From Kaistella palustris DSM 21579 (GTDB lineage Bacteria > Bacteroidota > Bacteroidia > Flavobacteriales > Weeksellaceae): a stretch of 64,000 nt of DNA. How positions within the stretch are numbered: the first letter of the stretch is position 1; every line of letters starts with the position of its first letter. The position numbers and the translations under genes were made by a program. The notes below the pieces were generated by a model. The model searched no databases, was not told the DNA's origin, and saw only the letters and a list, made by a program, of their open reading frames with translations. The DNA is taken from NCBI RefSeq assembly GCF_000422265.1, contig NZ_AULL01000020.1:1-64000 (forward strand), given 5' to 3'. Below, one piece after another: positions 7,656 through 17,049 of the stretch.

Positions 7656-9032
7656 ATGAGGAGATTTTTTATCATATACTTTATCCTGGTCGCTGTACGG
7701 TCCTTTTCTCAGCAGCCTGCCCCAACCACCACACTTTCGGTGTATAATTTTCCGAAAATGCGATCCTCGGTCACGATGCCAGTCAAGATTCCACTGGCTG
7801 AAATTGCCAATCTGATCAATGGTTCAGTGAAAGATTTAATTTTTGAGGACGATTCCTTTACCGACAATAATAATGATCAGTTCAAAGTAAAAGTCTGGCG
7901 AACCCGGCCCATCCGCCTGGTAGGTGGAACGAAACAGAATCTGCTGATAGAAGTCCCGCTGAAGATCCACGCTGAAAAAGGTATCGGCACACTCGGATTC
8001 TATACTTACCAGGATACCACTTTCGAAACCGTCATGTATTTTAATACGCAGATCACTTTCAACACAAACTGGAAAATGATCACTAAAACTGTTCCAATGG
8101 GTTTCAAATGGGTAACAAAGCCGGTTTTGGACTACGGTGCAGTCCGCATACCGATCACGCCGCTGGTAGAATCAAGTTTAAAAAAGCAGCAGGCCGAATT
8201 CTGCACTACGATCGATGAAATGATGTTGCAGCAACTCAACTTTCAACCTTACGCGGTGAGCGCCTGGAATACATTTTCAGAGCCTTTTAATATATCTGAA
8301 GAATACAATACCTGGCTGAAGGTGACGCCTTTAAAGATAAGTCTTACGCCGCTTGTTTTTTATGGAGATCAAATTGAAACCAGTGTTGGAATTGAAACTT
8401 TTTCTGAAACATTTTCAGGACAGAAGCCTGCTTCTTCATCACTTGTGAAAACAGTACCAAATTTTAGCTATAATGGTGAATTACCGCAGAAATTTCTGCT
8501 GCAGACCACTGCCAACATTCCCTACACAGAGGCAACTTCAATTGCGGAAAAAATGTTTCTGGGTAAGGAATTTCTGTTCCGGGAAGGAAAATCCAGGATC
8601 AAAGTCACCGGTATTAAGGTGCAGCAAAACAATGGGAAACTGGAAATTGCAGTCAGCACCGAAGGTACAGTAGAAGGAACTTCGTACATTTCCGGTATAC
8701 CGGTTTATGACGGGAGCAAAAGAATGATCGTTCTTTCGGATACGCATTTTAAACTCCAGACGAAGAATATTTTGCAGAAAACCGCGACTTTACTTTTTCA
8801 GCGGAAAATCATTCACATGATCGAGGATGAATACGGCCTACCCACCGCTGAACTGGAAGATACCGCGCGGAAAAGTATTGAAGAAGCCTTTAACAAAGAA
8901 TATTACAAAGGTCTGAAAATGCGTGGCAAAGTATTTATGTTGAAACCTTCGCAAATCATTTTAAATGATTTCGGAATTACAGCTGTGATCGATACGGAGG
9001 CGCAGTTACAGCTTTCGGTTCAGGGAATTTGA
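7656..9032 (+). CDS. DUF4403 family secreted/periplasmic protein
   Basis: The 458-aa protein has a signal peptide (about residues 1-18, cleavage after FSQ) and then the long beta-rich pattern of DUF4403: VYNFPKMRSSVTMPVKIPLAEIANLIN near the start and two similar halves, each with alternating polar/hydrophobic strands. These proteins resemble lipid-binding BPI/TULIP-like tubes in topology, but no function is established. It is divergent from the flavin monooxygenase gene and appears monocistronic. Confidence in the family is good, in the role low. Confidence 0.8.
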   Translation: MRRFFIIYFILVAVRSFSQQPAPTTTLSVYNFPKMRSSVTMPVKIPLAEIANLINGSVKDLIFEDDSFTDNNNDQFKVKVWRTRPIRLVGGTKQNLLIEVPLKIHAEKGIGTLGFYTYQDTTFETVMYFNTQITFNTNWKMITKTVPMGFKWVTKPVLDYGAVRIPITPLVESSLKKQQAEFCTTIDEMMLQQLNFQPYAVSAWNTFSEPFNISEEYNTWLKVTPLKISLTPLVFYGDQIETSVGIETFSETFSGQKPASSSLVKTVPNFSYNGELPQKFLLQTTANIPYTEATSIAEKMFLGKEFLFREGKSRIKVTGIKVQQNNGKLEIAVSTEGTVEGTSYISGIPVYDGSKRMIVLSDTHFKLQTKNILQKTATLLFQRKIIHMIEDEYGLPTAELEDTARKSIEEAFNKEYYKGLKMRGKVFMLKPSQIILNDFGITAVIDTEAQLQLSVQGI

Positions 9033-9242
9033 CTGGGTTGATTTCCTCATGAAAATATACCTGCCTATTTTTTTAAACTTGACAGCAGCAAATCATTTTC
9101 AGTTGGGTTTTTCGGAACTGAGTGAATGAATATCGGTCCAAATTCTAAGTGGAGAAAACGCAATAATATATTCGAACACGCCCGGTTCCGTTGGTAATAA
9201 AGAAAATTCACAATATCATTTTTTTCAAAAAAGAAAAAGTTA

Positions 9243-9250
9243 TATATTTG
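9243..9250 (+). promoter_or_regulatory. -7 box TATATTTG of the tRNA-Cys gene
   Basis: A perfect TAnnTTTG box 11 nt before the first base of the tRNA, giving a short 5' leader. Confidence 0.65.
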
Positions 9251-9261
9251 CAAACCTTTAT

Positions 9262-9335
9262 GGTTCTTTGGCCGAGTGGCTAGGCAGTGGTCTGCAACAC
9301 CATTTACAGCGGTTCGAATCCGCTAGGAACCTCCA
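9262..9335 (+). tRNA. tRNA-Cys (anticodon GCA)
   Basis: A 74-nt cloverleaf: 7-bp acceptor stem (9262-9268 with 9325-9331, one G-U), D arm with GGCTAGGC, 5-bp anticodon stem around loop CTGCAAC (anticodon GCA), T arm AGCGG/CCGCT with loop TTCGAAT, discriminator T at 9332 (U73, the identity base of tRNA-Cys) and an encoded CCA at 9333-9335. Confidence 0.97.
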
Positions 9336-9489
9336 AAAGCAAGTTATTGATTTTCAGTAGCTTGCTTTTTTTATTAATAAAGTTTGTATAAATTAACGTT
9401 TTGTTAACACTACATTGGTCACCTTTTGGAAGTAACCCCGTGAAATAATCAAATGATTCCTAAAAAAGATCATTTCAAAATTTAAAATT

Positions 9490-10068
9490 ATGAAGACGAC
9501 GAATCCACATACACAGAGCAAGGCATTTTTTGGCAAGAGTTTTTTAATTTCGGGCGCTCTTTCAGTTTTTATGCTGGCTGCCTGTACCAAAGACAATACG
9601 GTTGCTGAAAAATCGCTCGACCAGCAGAAGATGGAATTCCAATCCAGACAACTGGAAATTGAAAAACAGAAATTAGCCATCGAAAAAGAAAAAATGGCTT
9701 ACGAAACGCAGAAAAAAGCCGACAGCGTGGAGCAGGTCGCTCAAGCCAGAGCTGCTGCTAAACCACAGGTGATTCGCGAAACCAGAACAGTTTACGTAAA
9801 TAATACACCAAGAAGAGCGGCGAGTTCTTCGAGTTCAAGTAACGGAAATTATGCCGGGACTTCACAGGGAACAACCCAAAAGAAAGGCATGAGTAAAGCG
9901 GCGAAAGGTACCATCATTGGTACAGTTGGTGGCGCGGCTGCCGGTGCGATCATCAGCAAGAAAAACCGTGGTTTGGGTGCTGTGATCGGTGGTGTTGTAG
10001 GTGGCGCCACGGGATATACCATTGGTAGGGCTGGTGACCGGAAAGACGGTCGTGTGCAACCACGATAA
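9490..10068 (+). CDS. Lipoprotein with coiled coil and glycine-zipper domain
   Basis: A 192-aa protein: positively charged N-terminus and hydrophobic stretch ending in lipobox LAAC (Cys32), a charged coiled coil (about residues 40-85, repeated EKQKLAIEKEKMAYETQ-like), a Ser-rich linker, and a C-terminal Gly-zipper segment (about 137-180, GTIIGTVGGAAAGAII then GAVIGGVVGGATGY) of the YMGG-like type. Such zippers insert into or span membranes. It is expected to be an inner- or outer-membrane-anchored envelope lipoprotein; precise function unknown. A strong terminator follows at 10098. Confidence 0.8.
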   Translation: MKTTNPHTQSKAFFGKSFLISGALSVFMLAACTKDNTVAEKSLDQQKMEFQSRQLEIEKQKLAIEKEKMAYETQKKADSVEQVAQARAAAKPQVIRETRTVYVNNTPRRAASSSSSSNGNYAGTSQGTTQKKGMSKAAKGTIIGTVGGAAAGAIISKKNRGLGAVIGGVVGGATGYTIGRAGDRKDGRVQPR

Positions 10069-10097
10069 TAATACATATTTACTGCATATAAAGGAAA

Positions 10098-10127
10098 AGA
10101 TTGCTTATTTTTAAGCAATCTTTTTTT
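10098..10127 (+). terminator. Terminator of the Gly-zipper lipoprotein gene, abutting the next start codon
   Basis: Stem AGATTGCTT/AAGCAATCT (10098-10106 with 10113-10121), 6-nt loop, and seven T ending at 10127. The ATG of the next gene is at 10128, so the hairpin also covers where a ribosome-binding site would be. Confidence 0.85.
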
Positions 10128-11780
10128 ATGGTTTACATCCTGTGCATGCTGGTAATTCTGCTGTCTGTTCTTGCAGGCTTCGGCAGAATTTTTCAGCATT
10201 TTTTTGGTGAAATATTTTCCGGTCTTGCCGGTTTACTGCTCAGCGGTCTTGTGTTCGTATCAGTTTTGTTCACGCTAACCGCATTTATATTTCCCTTAAA
10301 TATATTCGTTGAAATCACGACGATTGCGATAGGATTGTTTTCATTTTTCTTCGCAAAAGTCTATTGCAGATTTTGGACTTTTTTTCATAAGATCAGCGCG
10401 CTTTTTTTTGCTGTTTTATTGATCACTGTTTTCTTTGGTTCATATTTTCCCTTTATCTTAGACCATTTCGGATATTACGTTCCATCGGTAAAATGGCTGG
10501 CAGAAGTTGGTTTGGTGCGCGGAATCTCAAATCTGGATCTTCTCTTGGGGCAGATGTCGGTATGGCATATTTTTCAGGCGGGTTTTTCCAATTTCACGGA
10601 TCCGTTCTTGAGGATCAATACGTTAATCCTTGTCGTTTTTCTCATTTATATTTTTGAAAAAAAGCGGTGGATTCATCTGCTGGCTTTTCCTGTACTTTTC
10701 CTGTTTTCGCAGTCGCCGAGTCCGGATCTTGCAGGTCTGGTCCTGTCACTGATTCTTCTGCAGGAAATTTTTCTGAGGAATCATAAAATGACTCTGCTCT
10801 TTGCCTTCTCGGTTTTTGTTCTGCTGCTGAAACCCACGATGATGTGGATGCCGCTGTTCGCCCTGTTTTATGGCCTTTTTATTACAAAAGCAGGCTTCAA
10901 ATTTATTTCCGGTGGCTTAGTGCTTGGTGCTTTTTTTATTGTTAAGAACATCTGGACCTTTGGGTTTCCTATATTTCCGGTAGCTTTTGTAAACCTTGGA
11001 TTTTCCTGGACTCCAGCTCAGGAAATTCTTGCAACCTCCGCTAAACTGGCTCTTGAAAAAACCTATGATCTGCAGTTCAGTTACGCGCAGATCCGCCAGT
11101 TCTCGTTGTGGGAATATATCCGGAACTGGCTTTGTTTGCCGGGAATAAAAGGTGTCATACATTTGGGTTTTATCGGTGTGATCGCAGCTTTTTTTATTTT
11201 TTGTCTGAAAAAAAACACAAGGATTGTGTGGTTTCTGTTTATTTCAGTACTGGTGAAAAGTATTTTAATTCTTTATTTTTCGGCGCAATACCGTTTTTTT
11301 ATTGATGTGTTTTTTGTCAGCTTTTTCATTTTCTTTAATGAAATCTTTTCCCGGAAAATAATTTTCGGAATTTTCACCGGACTCTCATTTTTATGTTTTT
11401 TTATATTGAGTTTTCCGTACTTATTAAAGAATTACGTTCCCAGTTTCAATCTCGGGTTTTACATGACGGGTTTTAGCGTCGGCCAGTTTTATAAACCTTC
11501 GGTGTTTGAACTGAAAAACTACCAAACTCATCAAATCGGAAATCTGAAATTTAATGTGGTGCAGGGTTATCCGTTCAGTTTTGATACGCCTCTGCCTGCA
11601 GTTTCACCGGCTTATCTGCAAGAAGATTATAATGCGGGCATCGTTCCGCAAGCCGAAGGAAAAACTTTAAAAAGAGGTTTTAACCACAGAAAAATGACTT
11701 CCGCAGAAAAGCAGAACCTTAAGATGATCTTAAACAGCATTGAGCGCCGTAATTTGCAGAAGTCTTACCGCAAAAACTAA
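10128..11780 (+). CDS. Polytopic membrane protein (LIC_10190-like)
   Basis: A very hydrophobic protein of about 550 aa with roughly 10-12 membrane helices over residues 1-430 and a soluble basic C-terminal tail of about 110 residues. FILDHFGYYVPSVKWLAEVGLVRG and WHIFQAGFSNFTDPF in the first third resemble the LIC_10190 family, whose architecture is like membrane glycosyltransferases that use lipid-linked sugars; this assignment is from memory and moderate. The start is ATG 10128 or ATG 10146; the frame extends to a TTG at 10101 that lies inside the terminator stem and is rejected. Its own promoter was not found, so it may be expressed by read-through. Confidence 0.7.
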   Translation: MVYILCMLVILLSVLAGFGRIFQHFFGEIFSGLAGLLLSGLVFVSVLFTLTAFIFPLNIFVEITTIAIGLFSFFFAKVYCRFWTFFHKISALFFAVLLITVFFGSYFPFILDHFGYYVPSVKWLAEVGLVRGISNLDLLLGQMSVWHIFQAGFSNFTDPFLRINTLILVVFLIYIFEKKRWIHLLAFPVLFLFSQSPSPDLAGLVLSLILLQEIFLRNHKMTLLFAFSVFVLLLKPTMMWMPLFALFYGLFITKAGFKFISGGLVLGAFFIVKNIWTFGFPIFPVAFVNLGFSWTPAQEILATSAKLALEKTYDLQFSYAQIRQFSLWEYIRNWLCLPGIKGVIHLGFIGVIAAFFIFCLKKNTRIVWFLFISVLVKSILILYFSAQYRFFIDVFFVSFFIFFNEIFSRKIIFGIFTGLSFLCFFILSFPYLLKNYVPSFNLGFYMTGFSVGQFYKPSVFELKNYQTHQIGNLKFNVVQGYPFSFDTPLPAVSPAYLQEDYNAGIVPQAEGKTLKRGFNHRKMTSAEKQNLKMILNSIERRNLQKSYRKN

Positions 11781-11790
11781 ATTATCTCAC

Positions 11791-11798
11791 TAACTTTG
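11791..11798 (+). promoter_or_regulatory. -7 box TAACTTTG directly before aroC
   Basis: The box ends 4 nt before the aroC ATG at 11803, so transcription would begin at or next to the start codon. Confidence 0.5.
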
Positions 11799-11802
11799 TA
11801 TC

Positions 11803-12870
11803 ATGTTCACCTTAGGAAACTTTCTTTCACTTTCTACTTTCGGCGAAAGCCACGGACCGGCATACGGCGGCATTCTCACTAATTTTCCGGCAGGTCTGCA
11901 AATCGATCTTCAGCAGGTTCGGCATCAGCTCGACAGAAGAAAACCCGGCCAGTCTGCGATCGTCACACAGAGAAAAGAAAGCGACACCGTAAAATTTCTT
12001 TCCGGCATATTTGATGGACGAACAACCGGGACACCAATCGGTTTCCTCATCGAAAACGAAAATCAAAGATCCAAAGACTACGACCATATTGCAAAAGCGT
12101 ACCGGCCAAGCCATGCCGATTTTACATACGACCGCAAATTCGGGATTCGCGATTACCGCGGCGGCGGCAAATCATCGGCGCGTGAAACCGTAAACTGGGT
12201 GGTGGCGGGAAGCCTGGCGAAACAACTTTTACCCAACGAAGTGGAGATTTACGCATACGTTTCATCCGTAGGCGAAATCTTCTGCGAAAAACCTTACCAG
12301 CAACTCGATTTCTCGCAGATCGATTCCAACGAAGTACGCTGCCCGGATGTTGAAACTGCCGAAAGAATGATCACGAAAATTAAGGAGATCAAAAAGGAAG
12401 GCAACACCATCGGCGGCACAATTACATGCGTCATTAAAAATTTACCTGCTGGAATCGGAGAACCTGTTTTTGGTAAACTTCAGGCAGAACTCGGCAAAGC
12501 AATGCTCAATATCAACGCCTGCAAAGGATTTGAGTATGGCAGCGGTTTCTGTGGTGCAAAAATGACCGGCAAAGAGCACAACGATCTTTTTAATGAAGAT
12601 TTTACCACCAAAACCAATCTTTCAGGCGGAATCCAGGGTGGCATTTCCAATGGTATGGATGTCTATTTCCGTGTCGCTTTTAAACCGGTTGCAACTATTT
12701 TACGTCCGCAGGACAGTTATGATACCAACGGGAATGCAGTAACGGTGGAAGGAAAAGGTCGCCACGATCCGTGTGTACTGCCGCGGGCAGTTCCAATAGT
12801 CGAAAATCTGGCCGCTTTTGTTCTTGCGGATTTATTTTTAATTAATAAACTGCGGAAGTTTCCCGTGTGA
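11803..12870 (+). CDS. aroC: Chorismate synthase
   Basis: The 355-aa protein begins with GESHG in [13 protein letters not shown], has DRRKPGQS, the [29 protein letters not shown] signature in the first third, and [10 protein letters not shown] and [15 protein letters not shown] near the C-terminus. It performs the last step of the shikimate pathway, converting 5-enolpyruvylshikimate 3-phosphate to chorismate using reduced FMN, in the cytoplasm. Length is normal. It is followed after 57 bp by a thioredoxin-fold gene and appears to have its own, possibly leaderless, promoter. Confidence 0.97.
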   Translation: MFTLGNFLSLSTFGESHGPAYGGILTNFPAGLQIDLQQVRHQLDRRKPGQSAIVTQRKESDTVKFLSGIFDGRTTGTPIGFLIENENQRSKDYDHIAKAYRPSHADFTYDRKFGIRDYRGGGKSSARETVNWVVAGSLAKQLLPNEVEIYAYVSSVGEIFCEKPYQQLDFSQIDSNEVRCPDVETAERMITKIKEIKKEGNTIGGTITCVIKNLPAGIGEPVFGKLQAELGKAMLNINACKGFEYGSGFCGAKMTGKEHNDLFNEDFTTKTNLSGGIQGGISNGMDVYFRVAFKPVATILRPQDSYDTNGNAVTVEGKGRHDPCVLPRAVPIVENLAAFVLADLFLINKLRKFPV

Positions 12871-12927
12871 TCTTGATCACCAACAGTTGCTGAATTTGTC
12901 CCGAAATTTGTACAATAAATAAATAAA

Positions 12928-13491
12928 ATGAAAGAATACTGGCAGAATGCCCTCACCTTCGAAAACTATCTAAAGATATCAGAAGAACGCGTACACCACA
13001 ATCCCGATCCGAATGATGCGCATCAGGAGTATTACGAACTGGGACTTCAGCGTACCAACAGAACCCTGAAAACCTTCAAGGTAAACGTTGATGAGCTGGC
13101 AAGACTCCAGGAAAAAAACTTTAAAGGTAAAATTCTGATCATTTCAGAGCCCTGGTGTGGCGATGCCAGCGCTACAGTTCCTGCTGTATCGAAGTTTTTT
13201 GAAGCTGCCGGAAATGAGGTCCGTGTTTTTCTGCGGGATTCCGATCACAGTTTAATCGACCAATATCTTACGGGCGGCTCCCAGTCGATTCCGAAGGTCC
13301 TTATTTTGAATGAAGATTATTCTGTAAAAGCTGTCTGGGGACCAAGGCCGCAGTACGGTTTGGAGTTGCTGAAAAAGTTTAAAGAAGATGAAGCCGCATA
13401 CCCACGCGAAGAATTCTACAATGATCTTCAGGTATATTATGCCAGGAACCGCGGAAAAGACGCTATTGATGAAATCATAAATCTTTTGTAA
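12928..13491 (+). CDS. Thioredoxin-fold protein with single-Cys WCGDA motif
   Basis: A 187-aa cytoplasmic protein with a thioredoxin fold of the thioredoxin_9 type. The active-site region reads EPWCGDA (W76, C77, G78, D79), so the second, resolving Cys of CxxC is absent, and a cis-Pro is present in SIPKVLIL. It cannot act as a classical dithiol reductase; monothiol or binding roles are possible. The stop codon TAA is immediately followed by the ATG of the TlpA-like gene, so the two are coupled. Confidence 0.85.
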   Translation: MKEYWQNALTFENYLKISEERVHHNPDPNDAHQEYYELGLQRTNRTLKTFKVNVDELARLQEKNFKGKILIISEPWCGDASATVPAVSKFFEAAGNEVRVFLRDSDHSLIDQYLTGGSQSIPKVLILNEDYSVKAVWGPRPQYGLELLKKFKEDEAAYPREEFYNDLQVYYARNRGKDAIDEIINLL

Positions 13492-14043
13492 ATGAAGTTT
13501 TTAAAAAAAAATATCCTCAATATTATCGTCATTGTTTTTCTGGCGGTGCTATTTATCTTTCCTGAAGTAAAACTCAAACTGAAGGATATGTTCTTCCCGG
13601 TGGCTGCCATTGAAGATGCGATCATGCTGCAGGATTCCGACATGGATATTGATCTGAAAGGCATAAACACAGCCGACACTAACCTGAAGAATCTGAAAGG
13701 AAACAAACTTATCTTCCTGAATTTCTGGGGCACGTGGTGTCCACCATGCCGCGAGGAGTGGCCGACCATCGAAAAACTGTATAATGCCAAGAATGATAAA
13801 GTCACTTTTGTGCTCATCGCCATGCAGGATGAGGAGGAGAAAGTGCGCAAATTCCTGAAAGACAATAATTACACGGCGCCGGTTTATATTGCCGAAAGTC
13901 CTATTTCTGCAGCCGTGCTGCCCAAAGTTTTTCCCACCACTTTTCTTCTGGATAAAAACGGCCGGATCCTGCTGAAAGAGGATGCATCAAAAGACTGGAA
14001 CAGCAAGTCGGTAAATAACTTCATTGATACGTTTACCAAATAA
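13492..14043 (+). CDS. TlpA-family thiol-disulfide reductase, membrane-anchored
   Basis: The 183-aa protein has an N-terminal membrane anchor (about residues 8-25) and a periplasmic thioredoxin domain with WGTWCPPCREEWP (C83, C86), the TlpA/ResA signature, and a cis-Pro in FPTTFLLD. It likely reduces disulfides in the periplasm, for example in cytochrome maturation. It begins directly at the stop of the single-Cys thioredoxin-like gene. Confidence 0.9.
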   Translation: MKFLKKNILNIIVIVFLAVLFIFPEVKLKLKDMFFPVAAIEDAIMLQDSDMDIDLKGINTADTNLKNLKGNKLIFLNFWGTWCPPCREEWPTIEKLYNAKNDKVTFVLIAMQDEEEKVRKFLKDNNYTAPVYIAESPISAAVLPKVFPTTFLLDKNGRILLKEDASKDWNSKSVNNFIDTFTK

Positions 14044-14117
14044 CTTTAACTGTTTTTACGAAATGTTGGTATGCAATTTGTGATTTATGCGGGGTTATCA
14101 ACTTTATAAAATACAAA

Positions 14118-14456
14118 ATGAAATTATCAAAAATTGCTCTGGCCAAAGAAGCATTTAAACATAGAGGTTTTCTGAAGAAAATCCCCGTACTCATCAGGAT
14201 GGTAAAATCCATCATGTCAAAAGATGGCTATAAGCCGCAGTTCAAAAACGTAATTCTACCAGCGCTGGTTTTGGTATATCTTGTTTCTCCGCTGGATGTC
14301 ATACCGGATTGGATTCCTGTAATTGGTGTACTCGACGATCTGGCGCTGCTTGCATTTGCAATGCCGATGCTGATTCGCGAAGCTGAAAATTTTATCGCCT
14401 GGGAAGTTTCAAATAAATCTGGCAGCCGGATTGCTGAAGCAGAAATAGTTCGCTAA
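14118..14456 (+). CDS. YkvA/DUF1232 family small membrane protein
   Basis: A 112-aa protein with the family core LVYLVSPLDVIPDWIPVIGVLDDLALLAFAMPML split over residues ~52-88, which forms two hydrophobic helices around a conserved Pro/Asp turn. The function of DUF1232 is unknown. It lies 74 bp after the TlpA gene and is closed by a terminator at 14471, so it may end that operon. Confidence 0.85.
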   Translation: MKLSKIALAKEAFKHRGFLKKIPVLIRMVKSIMSKDGYKPQFKNVILPALVLVYLVSPLDVIPDWIPVIGVLDDLALLAFAMPMLIREAENFIAWEVSNKSGSRIAEAEIVR

Positions 14457-14470
14457 ATTCTTACAAACTC

Positions 14471-14499
14471 AACCGTTCAAAATCTGAACGGTTTTTTTT
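14471..14499 (+). terminator. Terminator after the YkvA-like gene
   Basis: 9-bp stem AACCGTTCA/TGAACGGTT (14471-14479 with 14485-14493) followed by eight T. A second small hairpin, AACACG-AAAA-CGTGTT, sits at 14528-14543 in the remaining spacer before miaA; its role is unclear. Confidence 0.85.
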
Positions 14500-14646
14500 G
14501 TGAAAGATGGAAATTCTTAGAACATGTAACACGAAAACGTGTTTTGATCATTTGGTCAGAATTTATGAACCTTTTTGAAATTGTTTAATTGATGGGACTG
14601 TAGACATCAACCAAAAACTTTAAAAAAAAATCAGGAAATTAGCGGC

Positions 14647-15546
14647 GTGAAAACCCTGATCTCCATCGTCGGCACAACCGGTATCGGCAAAACCGCCCTC
14701 GCGATTGAAATTGCAAAACATTTTGAAACCGAAATTATTTCGTGTGATTCCAGACAGTTTTTTTCAGAAATGAAAATTGGTACAGCAACCCCTTCAGCTT
14801 CGGAGCTCGCTGCTGTGCGCCATCATTTTATCGCACATCTTTCTGTGAATGATTATTATTCCGTAGGTCAGTTCGAAAAAGATGCACTCAAAAAAATTGA
14901 TGATCTGTTTCAAAACCATGACGCCGCAGTTTTGGTGGGTGGAAGTATGATGTACGAAAAAGCCATCATCGAAGGGCTGAATGATTTACCCGAATCCAAT
15001 CCGGAAAATCAGCAGAAACTTGAAAAACTTTTCAGCGAAAGTGGAATTGAGATTTTACAGGAAATCCTGGAAGCGCTTGATCCTACCTATTTTCAGGTTG
15101 TGGATAAGGATAATCCGCGCCGTCTTTTCCGCGCCATCGACATCATTTGGCAAACCGGAAAAACCTATACTGAAAATATTGCTGCACAGATTAAAAAACG
15201 TGATTTCAACGTAATCCGCATTGGGATTGAGGCGCCACGGGAAATTATCTATGAACGGATAAATTCCCGCGTAGACCAAATGATGCACGACGGTTTACTG
15301 CAGGAAGCGCAATCTTTACTTCCCTTTAAAGATAATCTTGCGCTGCGCACTGTAGGTTACACCGAACTGTTTAATTACTTCGAAGGCCACTGGACTTTGG
15401 ATTTTGCCGTAGAGGAAATTAAGAAAAACTCGCGCCGGTTTGCCAAACGTCAGCTGACATGGTATCGCAAAGAGGAAAACATCAACTGGGTAAATTATCA
15501 GAATTCGCTGCAGGAATCCTTATCTTTGCTAAAGACTTTAAAATAA
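14647..15546 (+). CDS. miaA: tRNA dimethylallyltransferase
   Basis: The 299-aa enzyme starts at a GTG (14647); no in-frame ATG precedes the P-loop. It has the Walker A-like GTTGIGKT (residues 9-16), SCDSRQFFSEMKIGTATP, a VGGSMMYEKAI substrate segment, DPTYFQVVDKDNPRR and the C-terminal RRFAKRQLTWYRK. It transfers a dimethylallyl group to A37 of tRNAs that read codons starting with U. It is followed after 7 nt by a thioredoxin-like gene. Confidence 0.96.
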   Translation: MKTLISIVGTTGIGKTALAIEIAKHFETEIISCDSRQFFSEMKIGTATPSASELAAVRHHFIAHLSVNDYYSVGQFEKDALKKIDDLFQNHDAAVLVGGSMMYEKAIIEGLNDLPESNPENQQKLEKLFSESGIEILQEILEALDPTYFQVVDKDNPRRLFRAIDIIWQTGKTYTENIAAQIKKRDFNVIRIGIEAPREIIYERINSRVDQMMHDGLLQEAQSLLPFKDNLALRTVGYTELFNYFEGHWTLDFAVEEIKKNSRRFAKRQLTWYRKEENINWVNYQNSLQESLSLLKTLK

Positions 15547-15553
15547 AAAAATA

Positions 15554-16111
15554 ATGGCAAATACACCTTCAAATATGTTGGCTTTGGGCACTAAAGCTCC
15601 TTTTTTTGAGCTCCCAAATCCTGCGCAGAGCAGTGAGATCTCATCACTGAACGACCTGAAAGGCGAAAGAGGAACGCTGATCATTTTTATGTGCAACCAC
15701 TGTCCCTTCGTGCAGCATGTGATTGATAAACTTGCAGAACTGTATGATGATTACCGGGAACGCGGGATAGAATTTATCGCCATCAACCCGAATGATGCGG
15801 AGAAATATCCGGCCGACGCACCCGATAAAATGGTTGAATTTCAAATGGAGAAAAAATTCGATTTCCCTTATCTCTATGATGAAAGCCAGGCGATTGCAAA
15901 AGCTTATGACGCGTCCTGCACACCGGATTTTTTCTTTTTTGATGACAAACTTGATCTGATTTACCGCGGCCAGATGGATGATTCGCGCCCCGGAAATACA
16001 AAAGAAATTACAGGCGAAGATCTGATCATCGCTTTTGAAAATCTGCTCGCCGGCGAACCGCAGGAAGAATTACAACGCCCAAGTATGGGTTGCAATATCA
16101 AGTGGAAGTAA
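15554..16111 (+). CDS. Thioredoxin-like / AhpC-TSA family protein with CNHC motif
   Basis: A 185-aa cytoplasmic protein with the redoxin fold; the redox site is MCNHCPFV (C47, C50), typical of a Bacteroidota thioredoxin family related to peroxiredoxins (substrate probably protein disulfide or peroxide; not established). Later landmarks are SCTPDFFFFD (with another Cys before the cis-Pro region) and the C-terminal GCNIKWK. It follows miaA by 7 nt and is closed by a terminator at 16168. Confidence 0.88.
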   Translation: MANTPSNMLALGTKAPFFELPNPAQSSEISSLNDLKGERGTLIIFMCNHCPFVQHVIDKLAELYDDYRERGIEFIAINPNDAEKYPADAPDKMVEFQMEKKFDFPYLYDESQAIAKAYDASCTPDFFFFDDKLDLIYRGQMDDSRPGNTKEITGEDLIIAFENLLAGEPQEELQRPSMGCNIKWK

Positions 16112-16167
16112 AAAGAGCCAGGTAAAAAGTTGTTTGCAGACTACTTGGAATCCGCTGGAGTAAAAGC

Positions 16168-16202
16168 CGTGTTAAGACTAAGATCCTGACACGGTTTTTT
16201 TA
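16168..16202 (+). terminator. Terminator between convergent genes
   Basis: CCGTGT/ACACGG stem (16168-16173 with 16190-16195), 16-nt loop, then seven T on the plus strand, 57 bp past the thioredoxin-like gene. Confidence 0.65.
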
Positions 16203-16264
16203 TTGATGGCGTATAGAAATAAGTCAACACTCAAATCCGGTCGCTTTTTGATTGGGTTTAGATT

Positions 16265-16900
16265 TTAAAAAAAAGGATTGTAATTCCTCTCAAAACCTAC
16301 GGTTGTCGGATTGCCATGACCACTGTAGATCTTCGTATCATCGTGTAAAGGAAAGATCTTCGAAGTAATTCCTGAGATTAGCTGCCCGTGATCTCCTTTG
16401 TACAGGTCGGTTCGGCCAATGCTCCCTTCAAATAAAATATCACCCGAGATCATCAATTTCTGGTCTTCATTATGAAAGGCAATATGTCCGGGTGAATGTC
16501 CCGGAACATGCAGGATATTAAATATATCATGTCCTAAACTGATGGTTTCGTTTTCCTTTAAATAAGCAGTGTCGCCGGCGAAAGGTTTAAAGAAAAAACC
16601 AAAACGGTTGGCGTCTATCGGGTTTCTGTCCAGGATCTCCTGTTCAATTTCATGCAAAAGTATGGGAACATTGTATTTGTCAAAGGCTTTTTGAAGGCCC
16701 AAGACGTGATCGATATGCGCATGGGTAAGCAGAATATTCTGAATTTGCAATCCGTTTTCTTCGATAAATTTGTCCAGACGCTGCGTCTCTTCTTCACTAA
16801 AGTTTCCCGGATCAATTATATATGCCTGCTGACCGTCATTGTAAACAACATACGTATTCTCTGAAAAAGGATTGAAAACAAAAGATTTTATGTGAACCAT
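16265..16900 (-). CDS. MBL-fold hydrolase (glyoxalase II-like)
   Basis: A 211-aa metallo-beta-lactamase-fold enzyme with THAHIDH (H60, H62, D64, H65), HVPGHSPGHIAF and SGDILFEGSIGRTDL, and a C-terminal YSGHGNPT, i.e. a full two-metal site. Proteins of this size in Bacteroidota are annotated as hydroxyacylglutathione hydrolase-like; the real thioester substrate is unknown. A -7 box TACCTTTG lies just upstream on the minus strand (16922-16915). Confidence 0.88.
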   Translation of the reverse strand: MVHIKSFVFNPFSENTYVVYNDGQQAYIIDPGNFSEEETQRLDKFIEENGLQIQNILLTHAHIDHVLGLQKAFDKYNVPILLHEIEQEILDRNPIDANRFGFFFKPFAGDTAYLKENETISLGHDIFNILHVPGHSPGHIAFHNEDQKLMISGDILFEGSIGRTDLYKGDHGQLISGITSKIFPLHDDTKIYSGHGNPTTVGFERNYNPFF

Positions 16901-16914
16901 CGCTGAATTTTCGG

Positions 16915-16922
16915 CAAAGGTA
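16915..16922 (-). promoter_or_regulatory. -7 box TACCTTTG of the MBL hydrolase gene
   Basis: TAnnTTTG match on the minus strand, 14 nt before the ATG at 16900. Confidence 0.55.
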
Positions 16923-17049
16923 AAAGGTAATTTTTAATTAAAAAAAATGTGTGCGTACAATAAGGATTCATTTCCCGTGTTATAGACATTGAATTTGCTG
17001 ACTGCTGGTTCGCAGGCATCATCTCTTAAATTTTATTAACTTCGTAGCA

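Noticed and set aside
10101..10127. Upstream TTG-extended N-terminus of the LIC_10190-like gene
   Set aside because: The TTG lies in the terminator stem; start placed at ATG 10128 or 10146.
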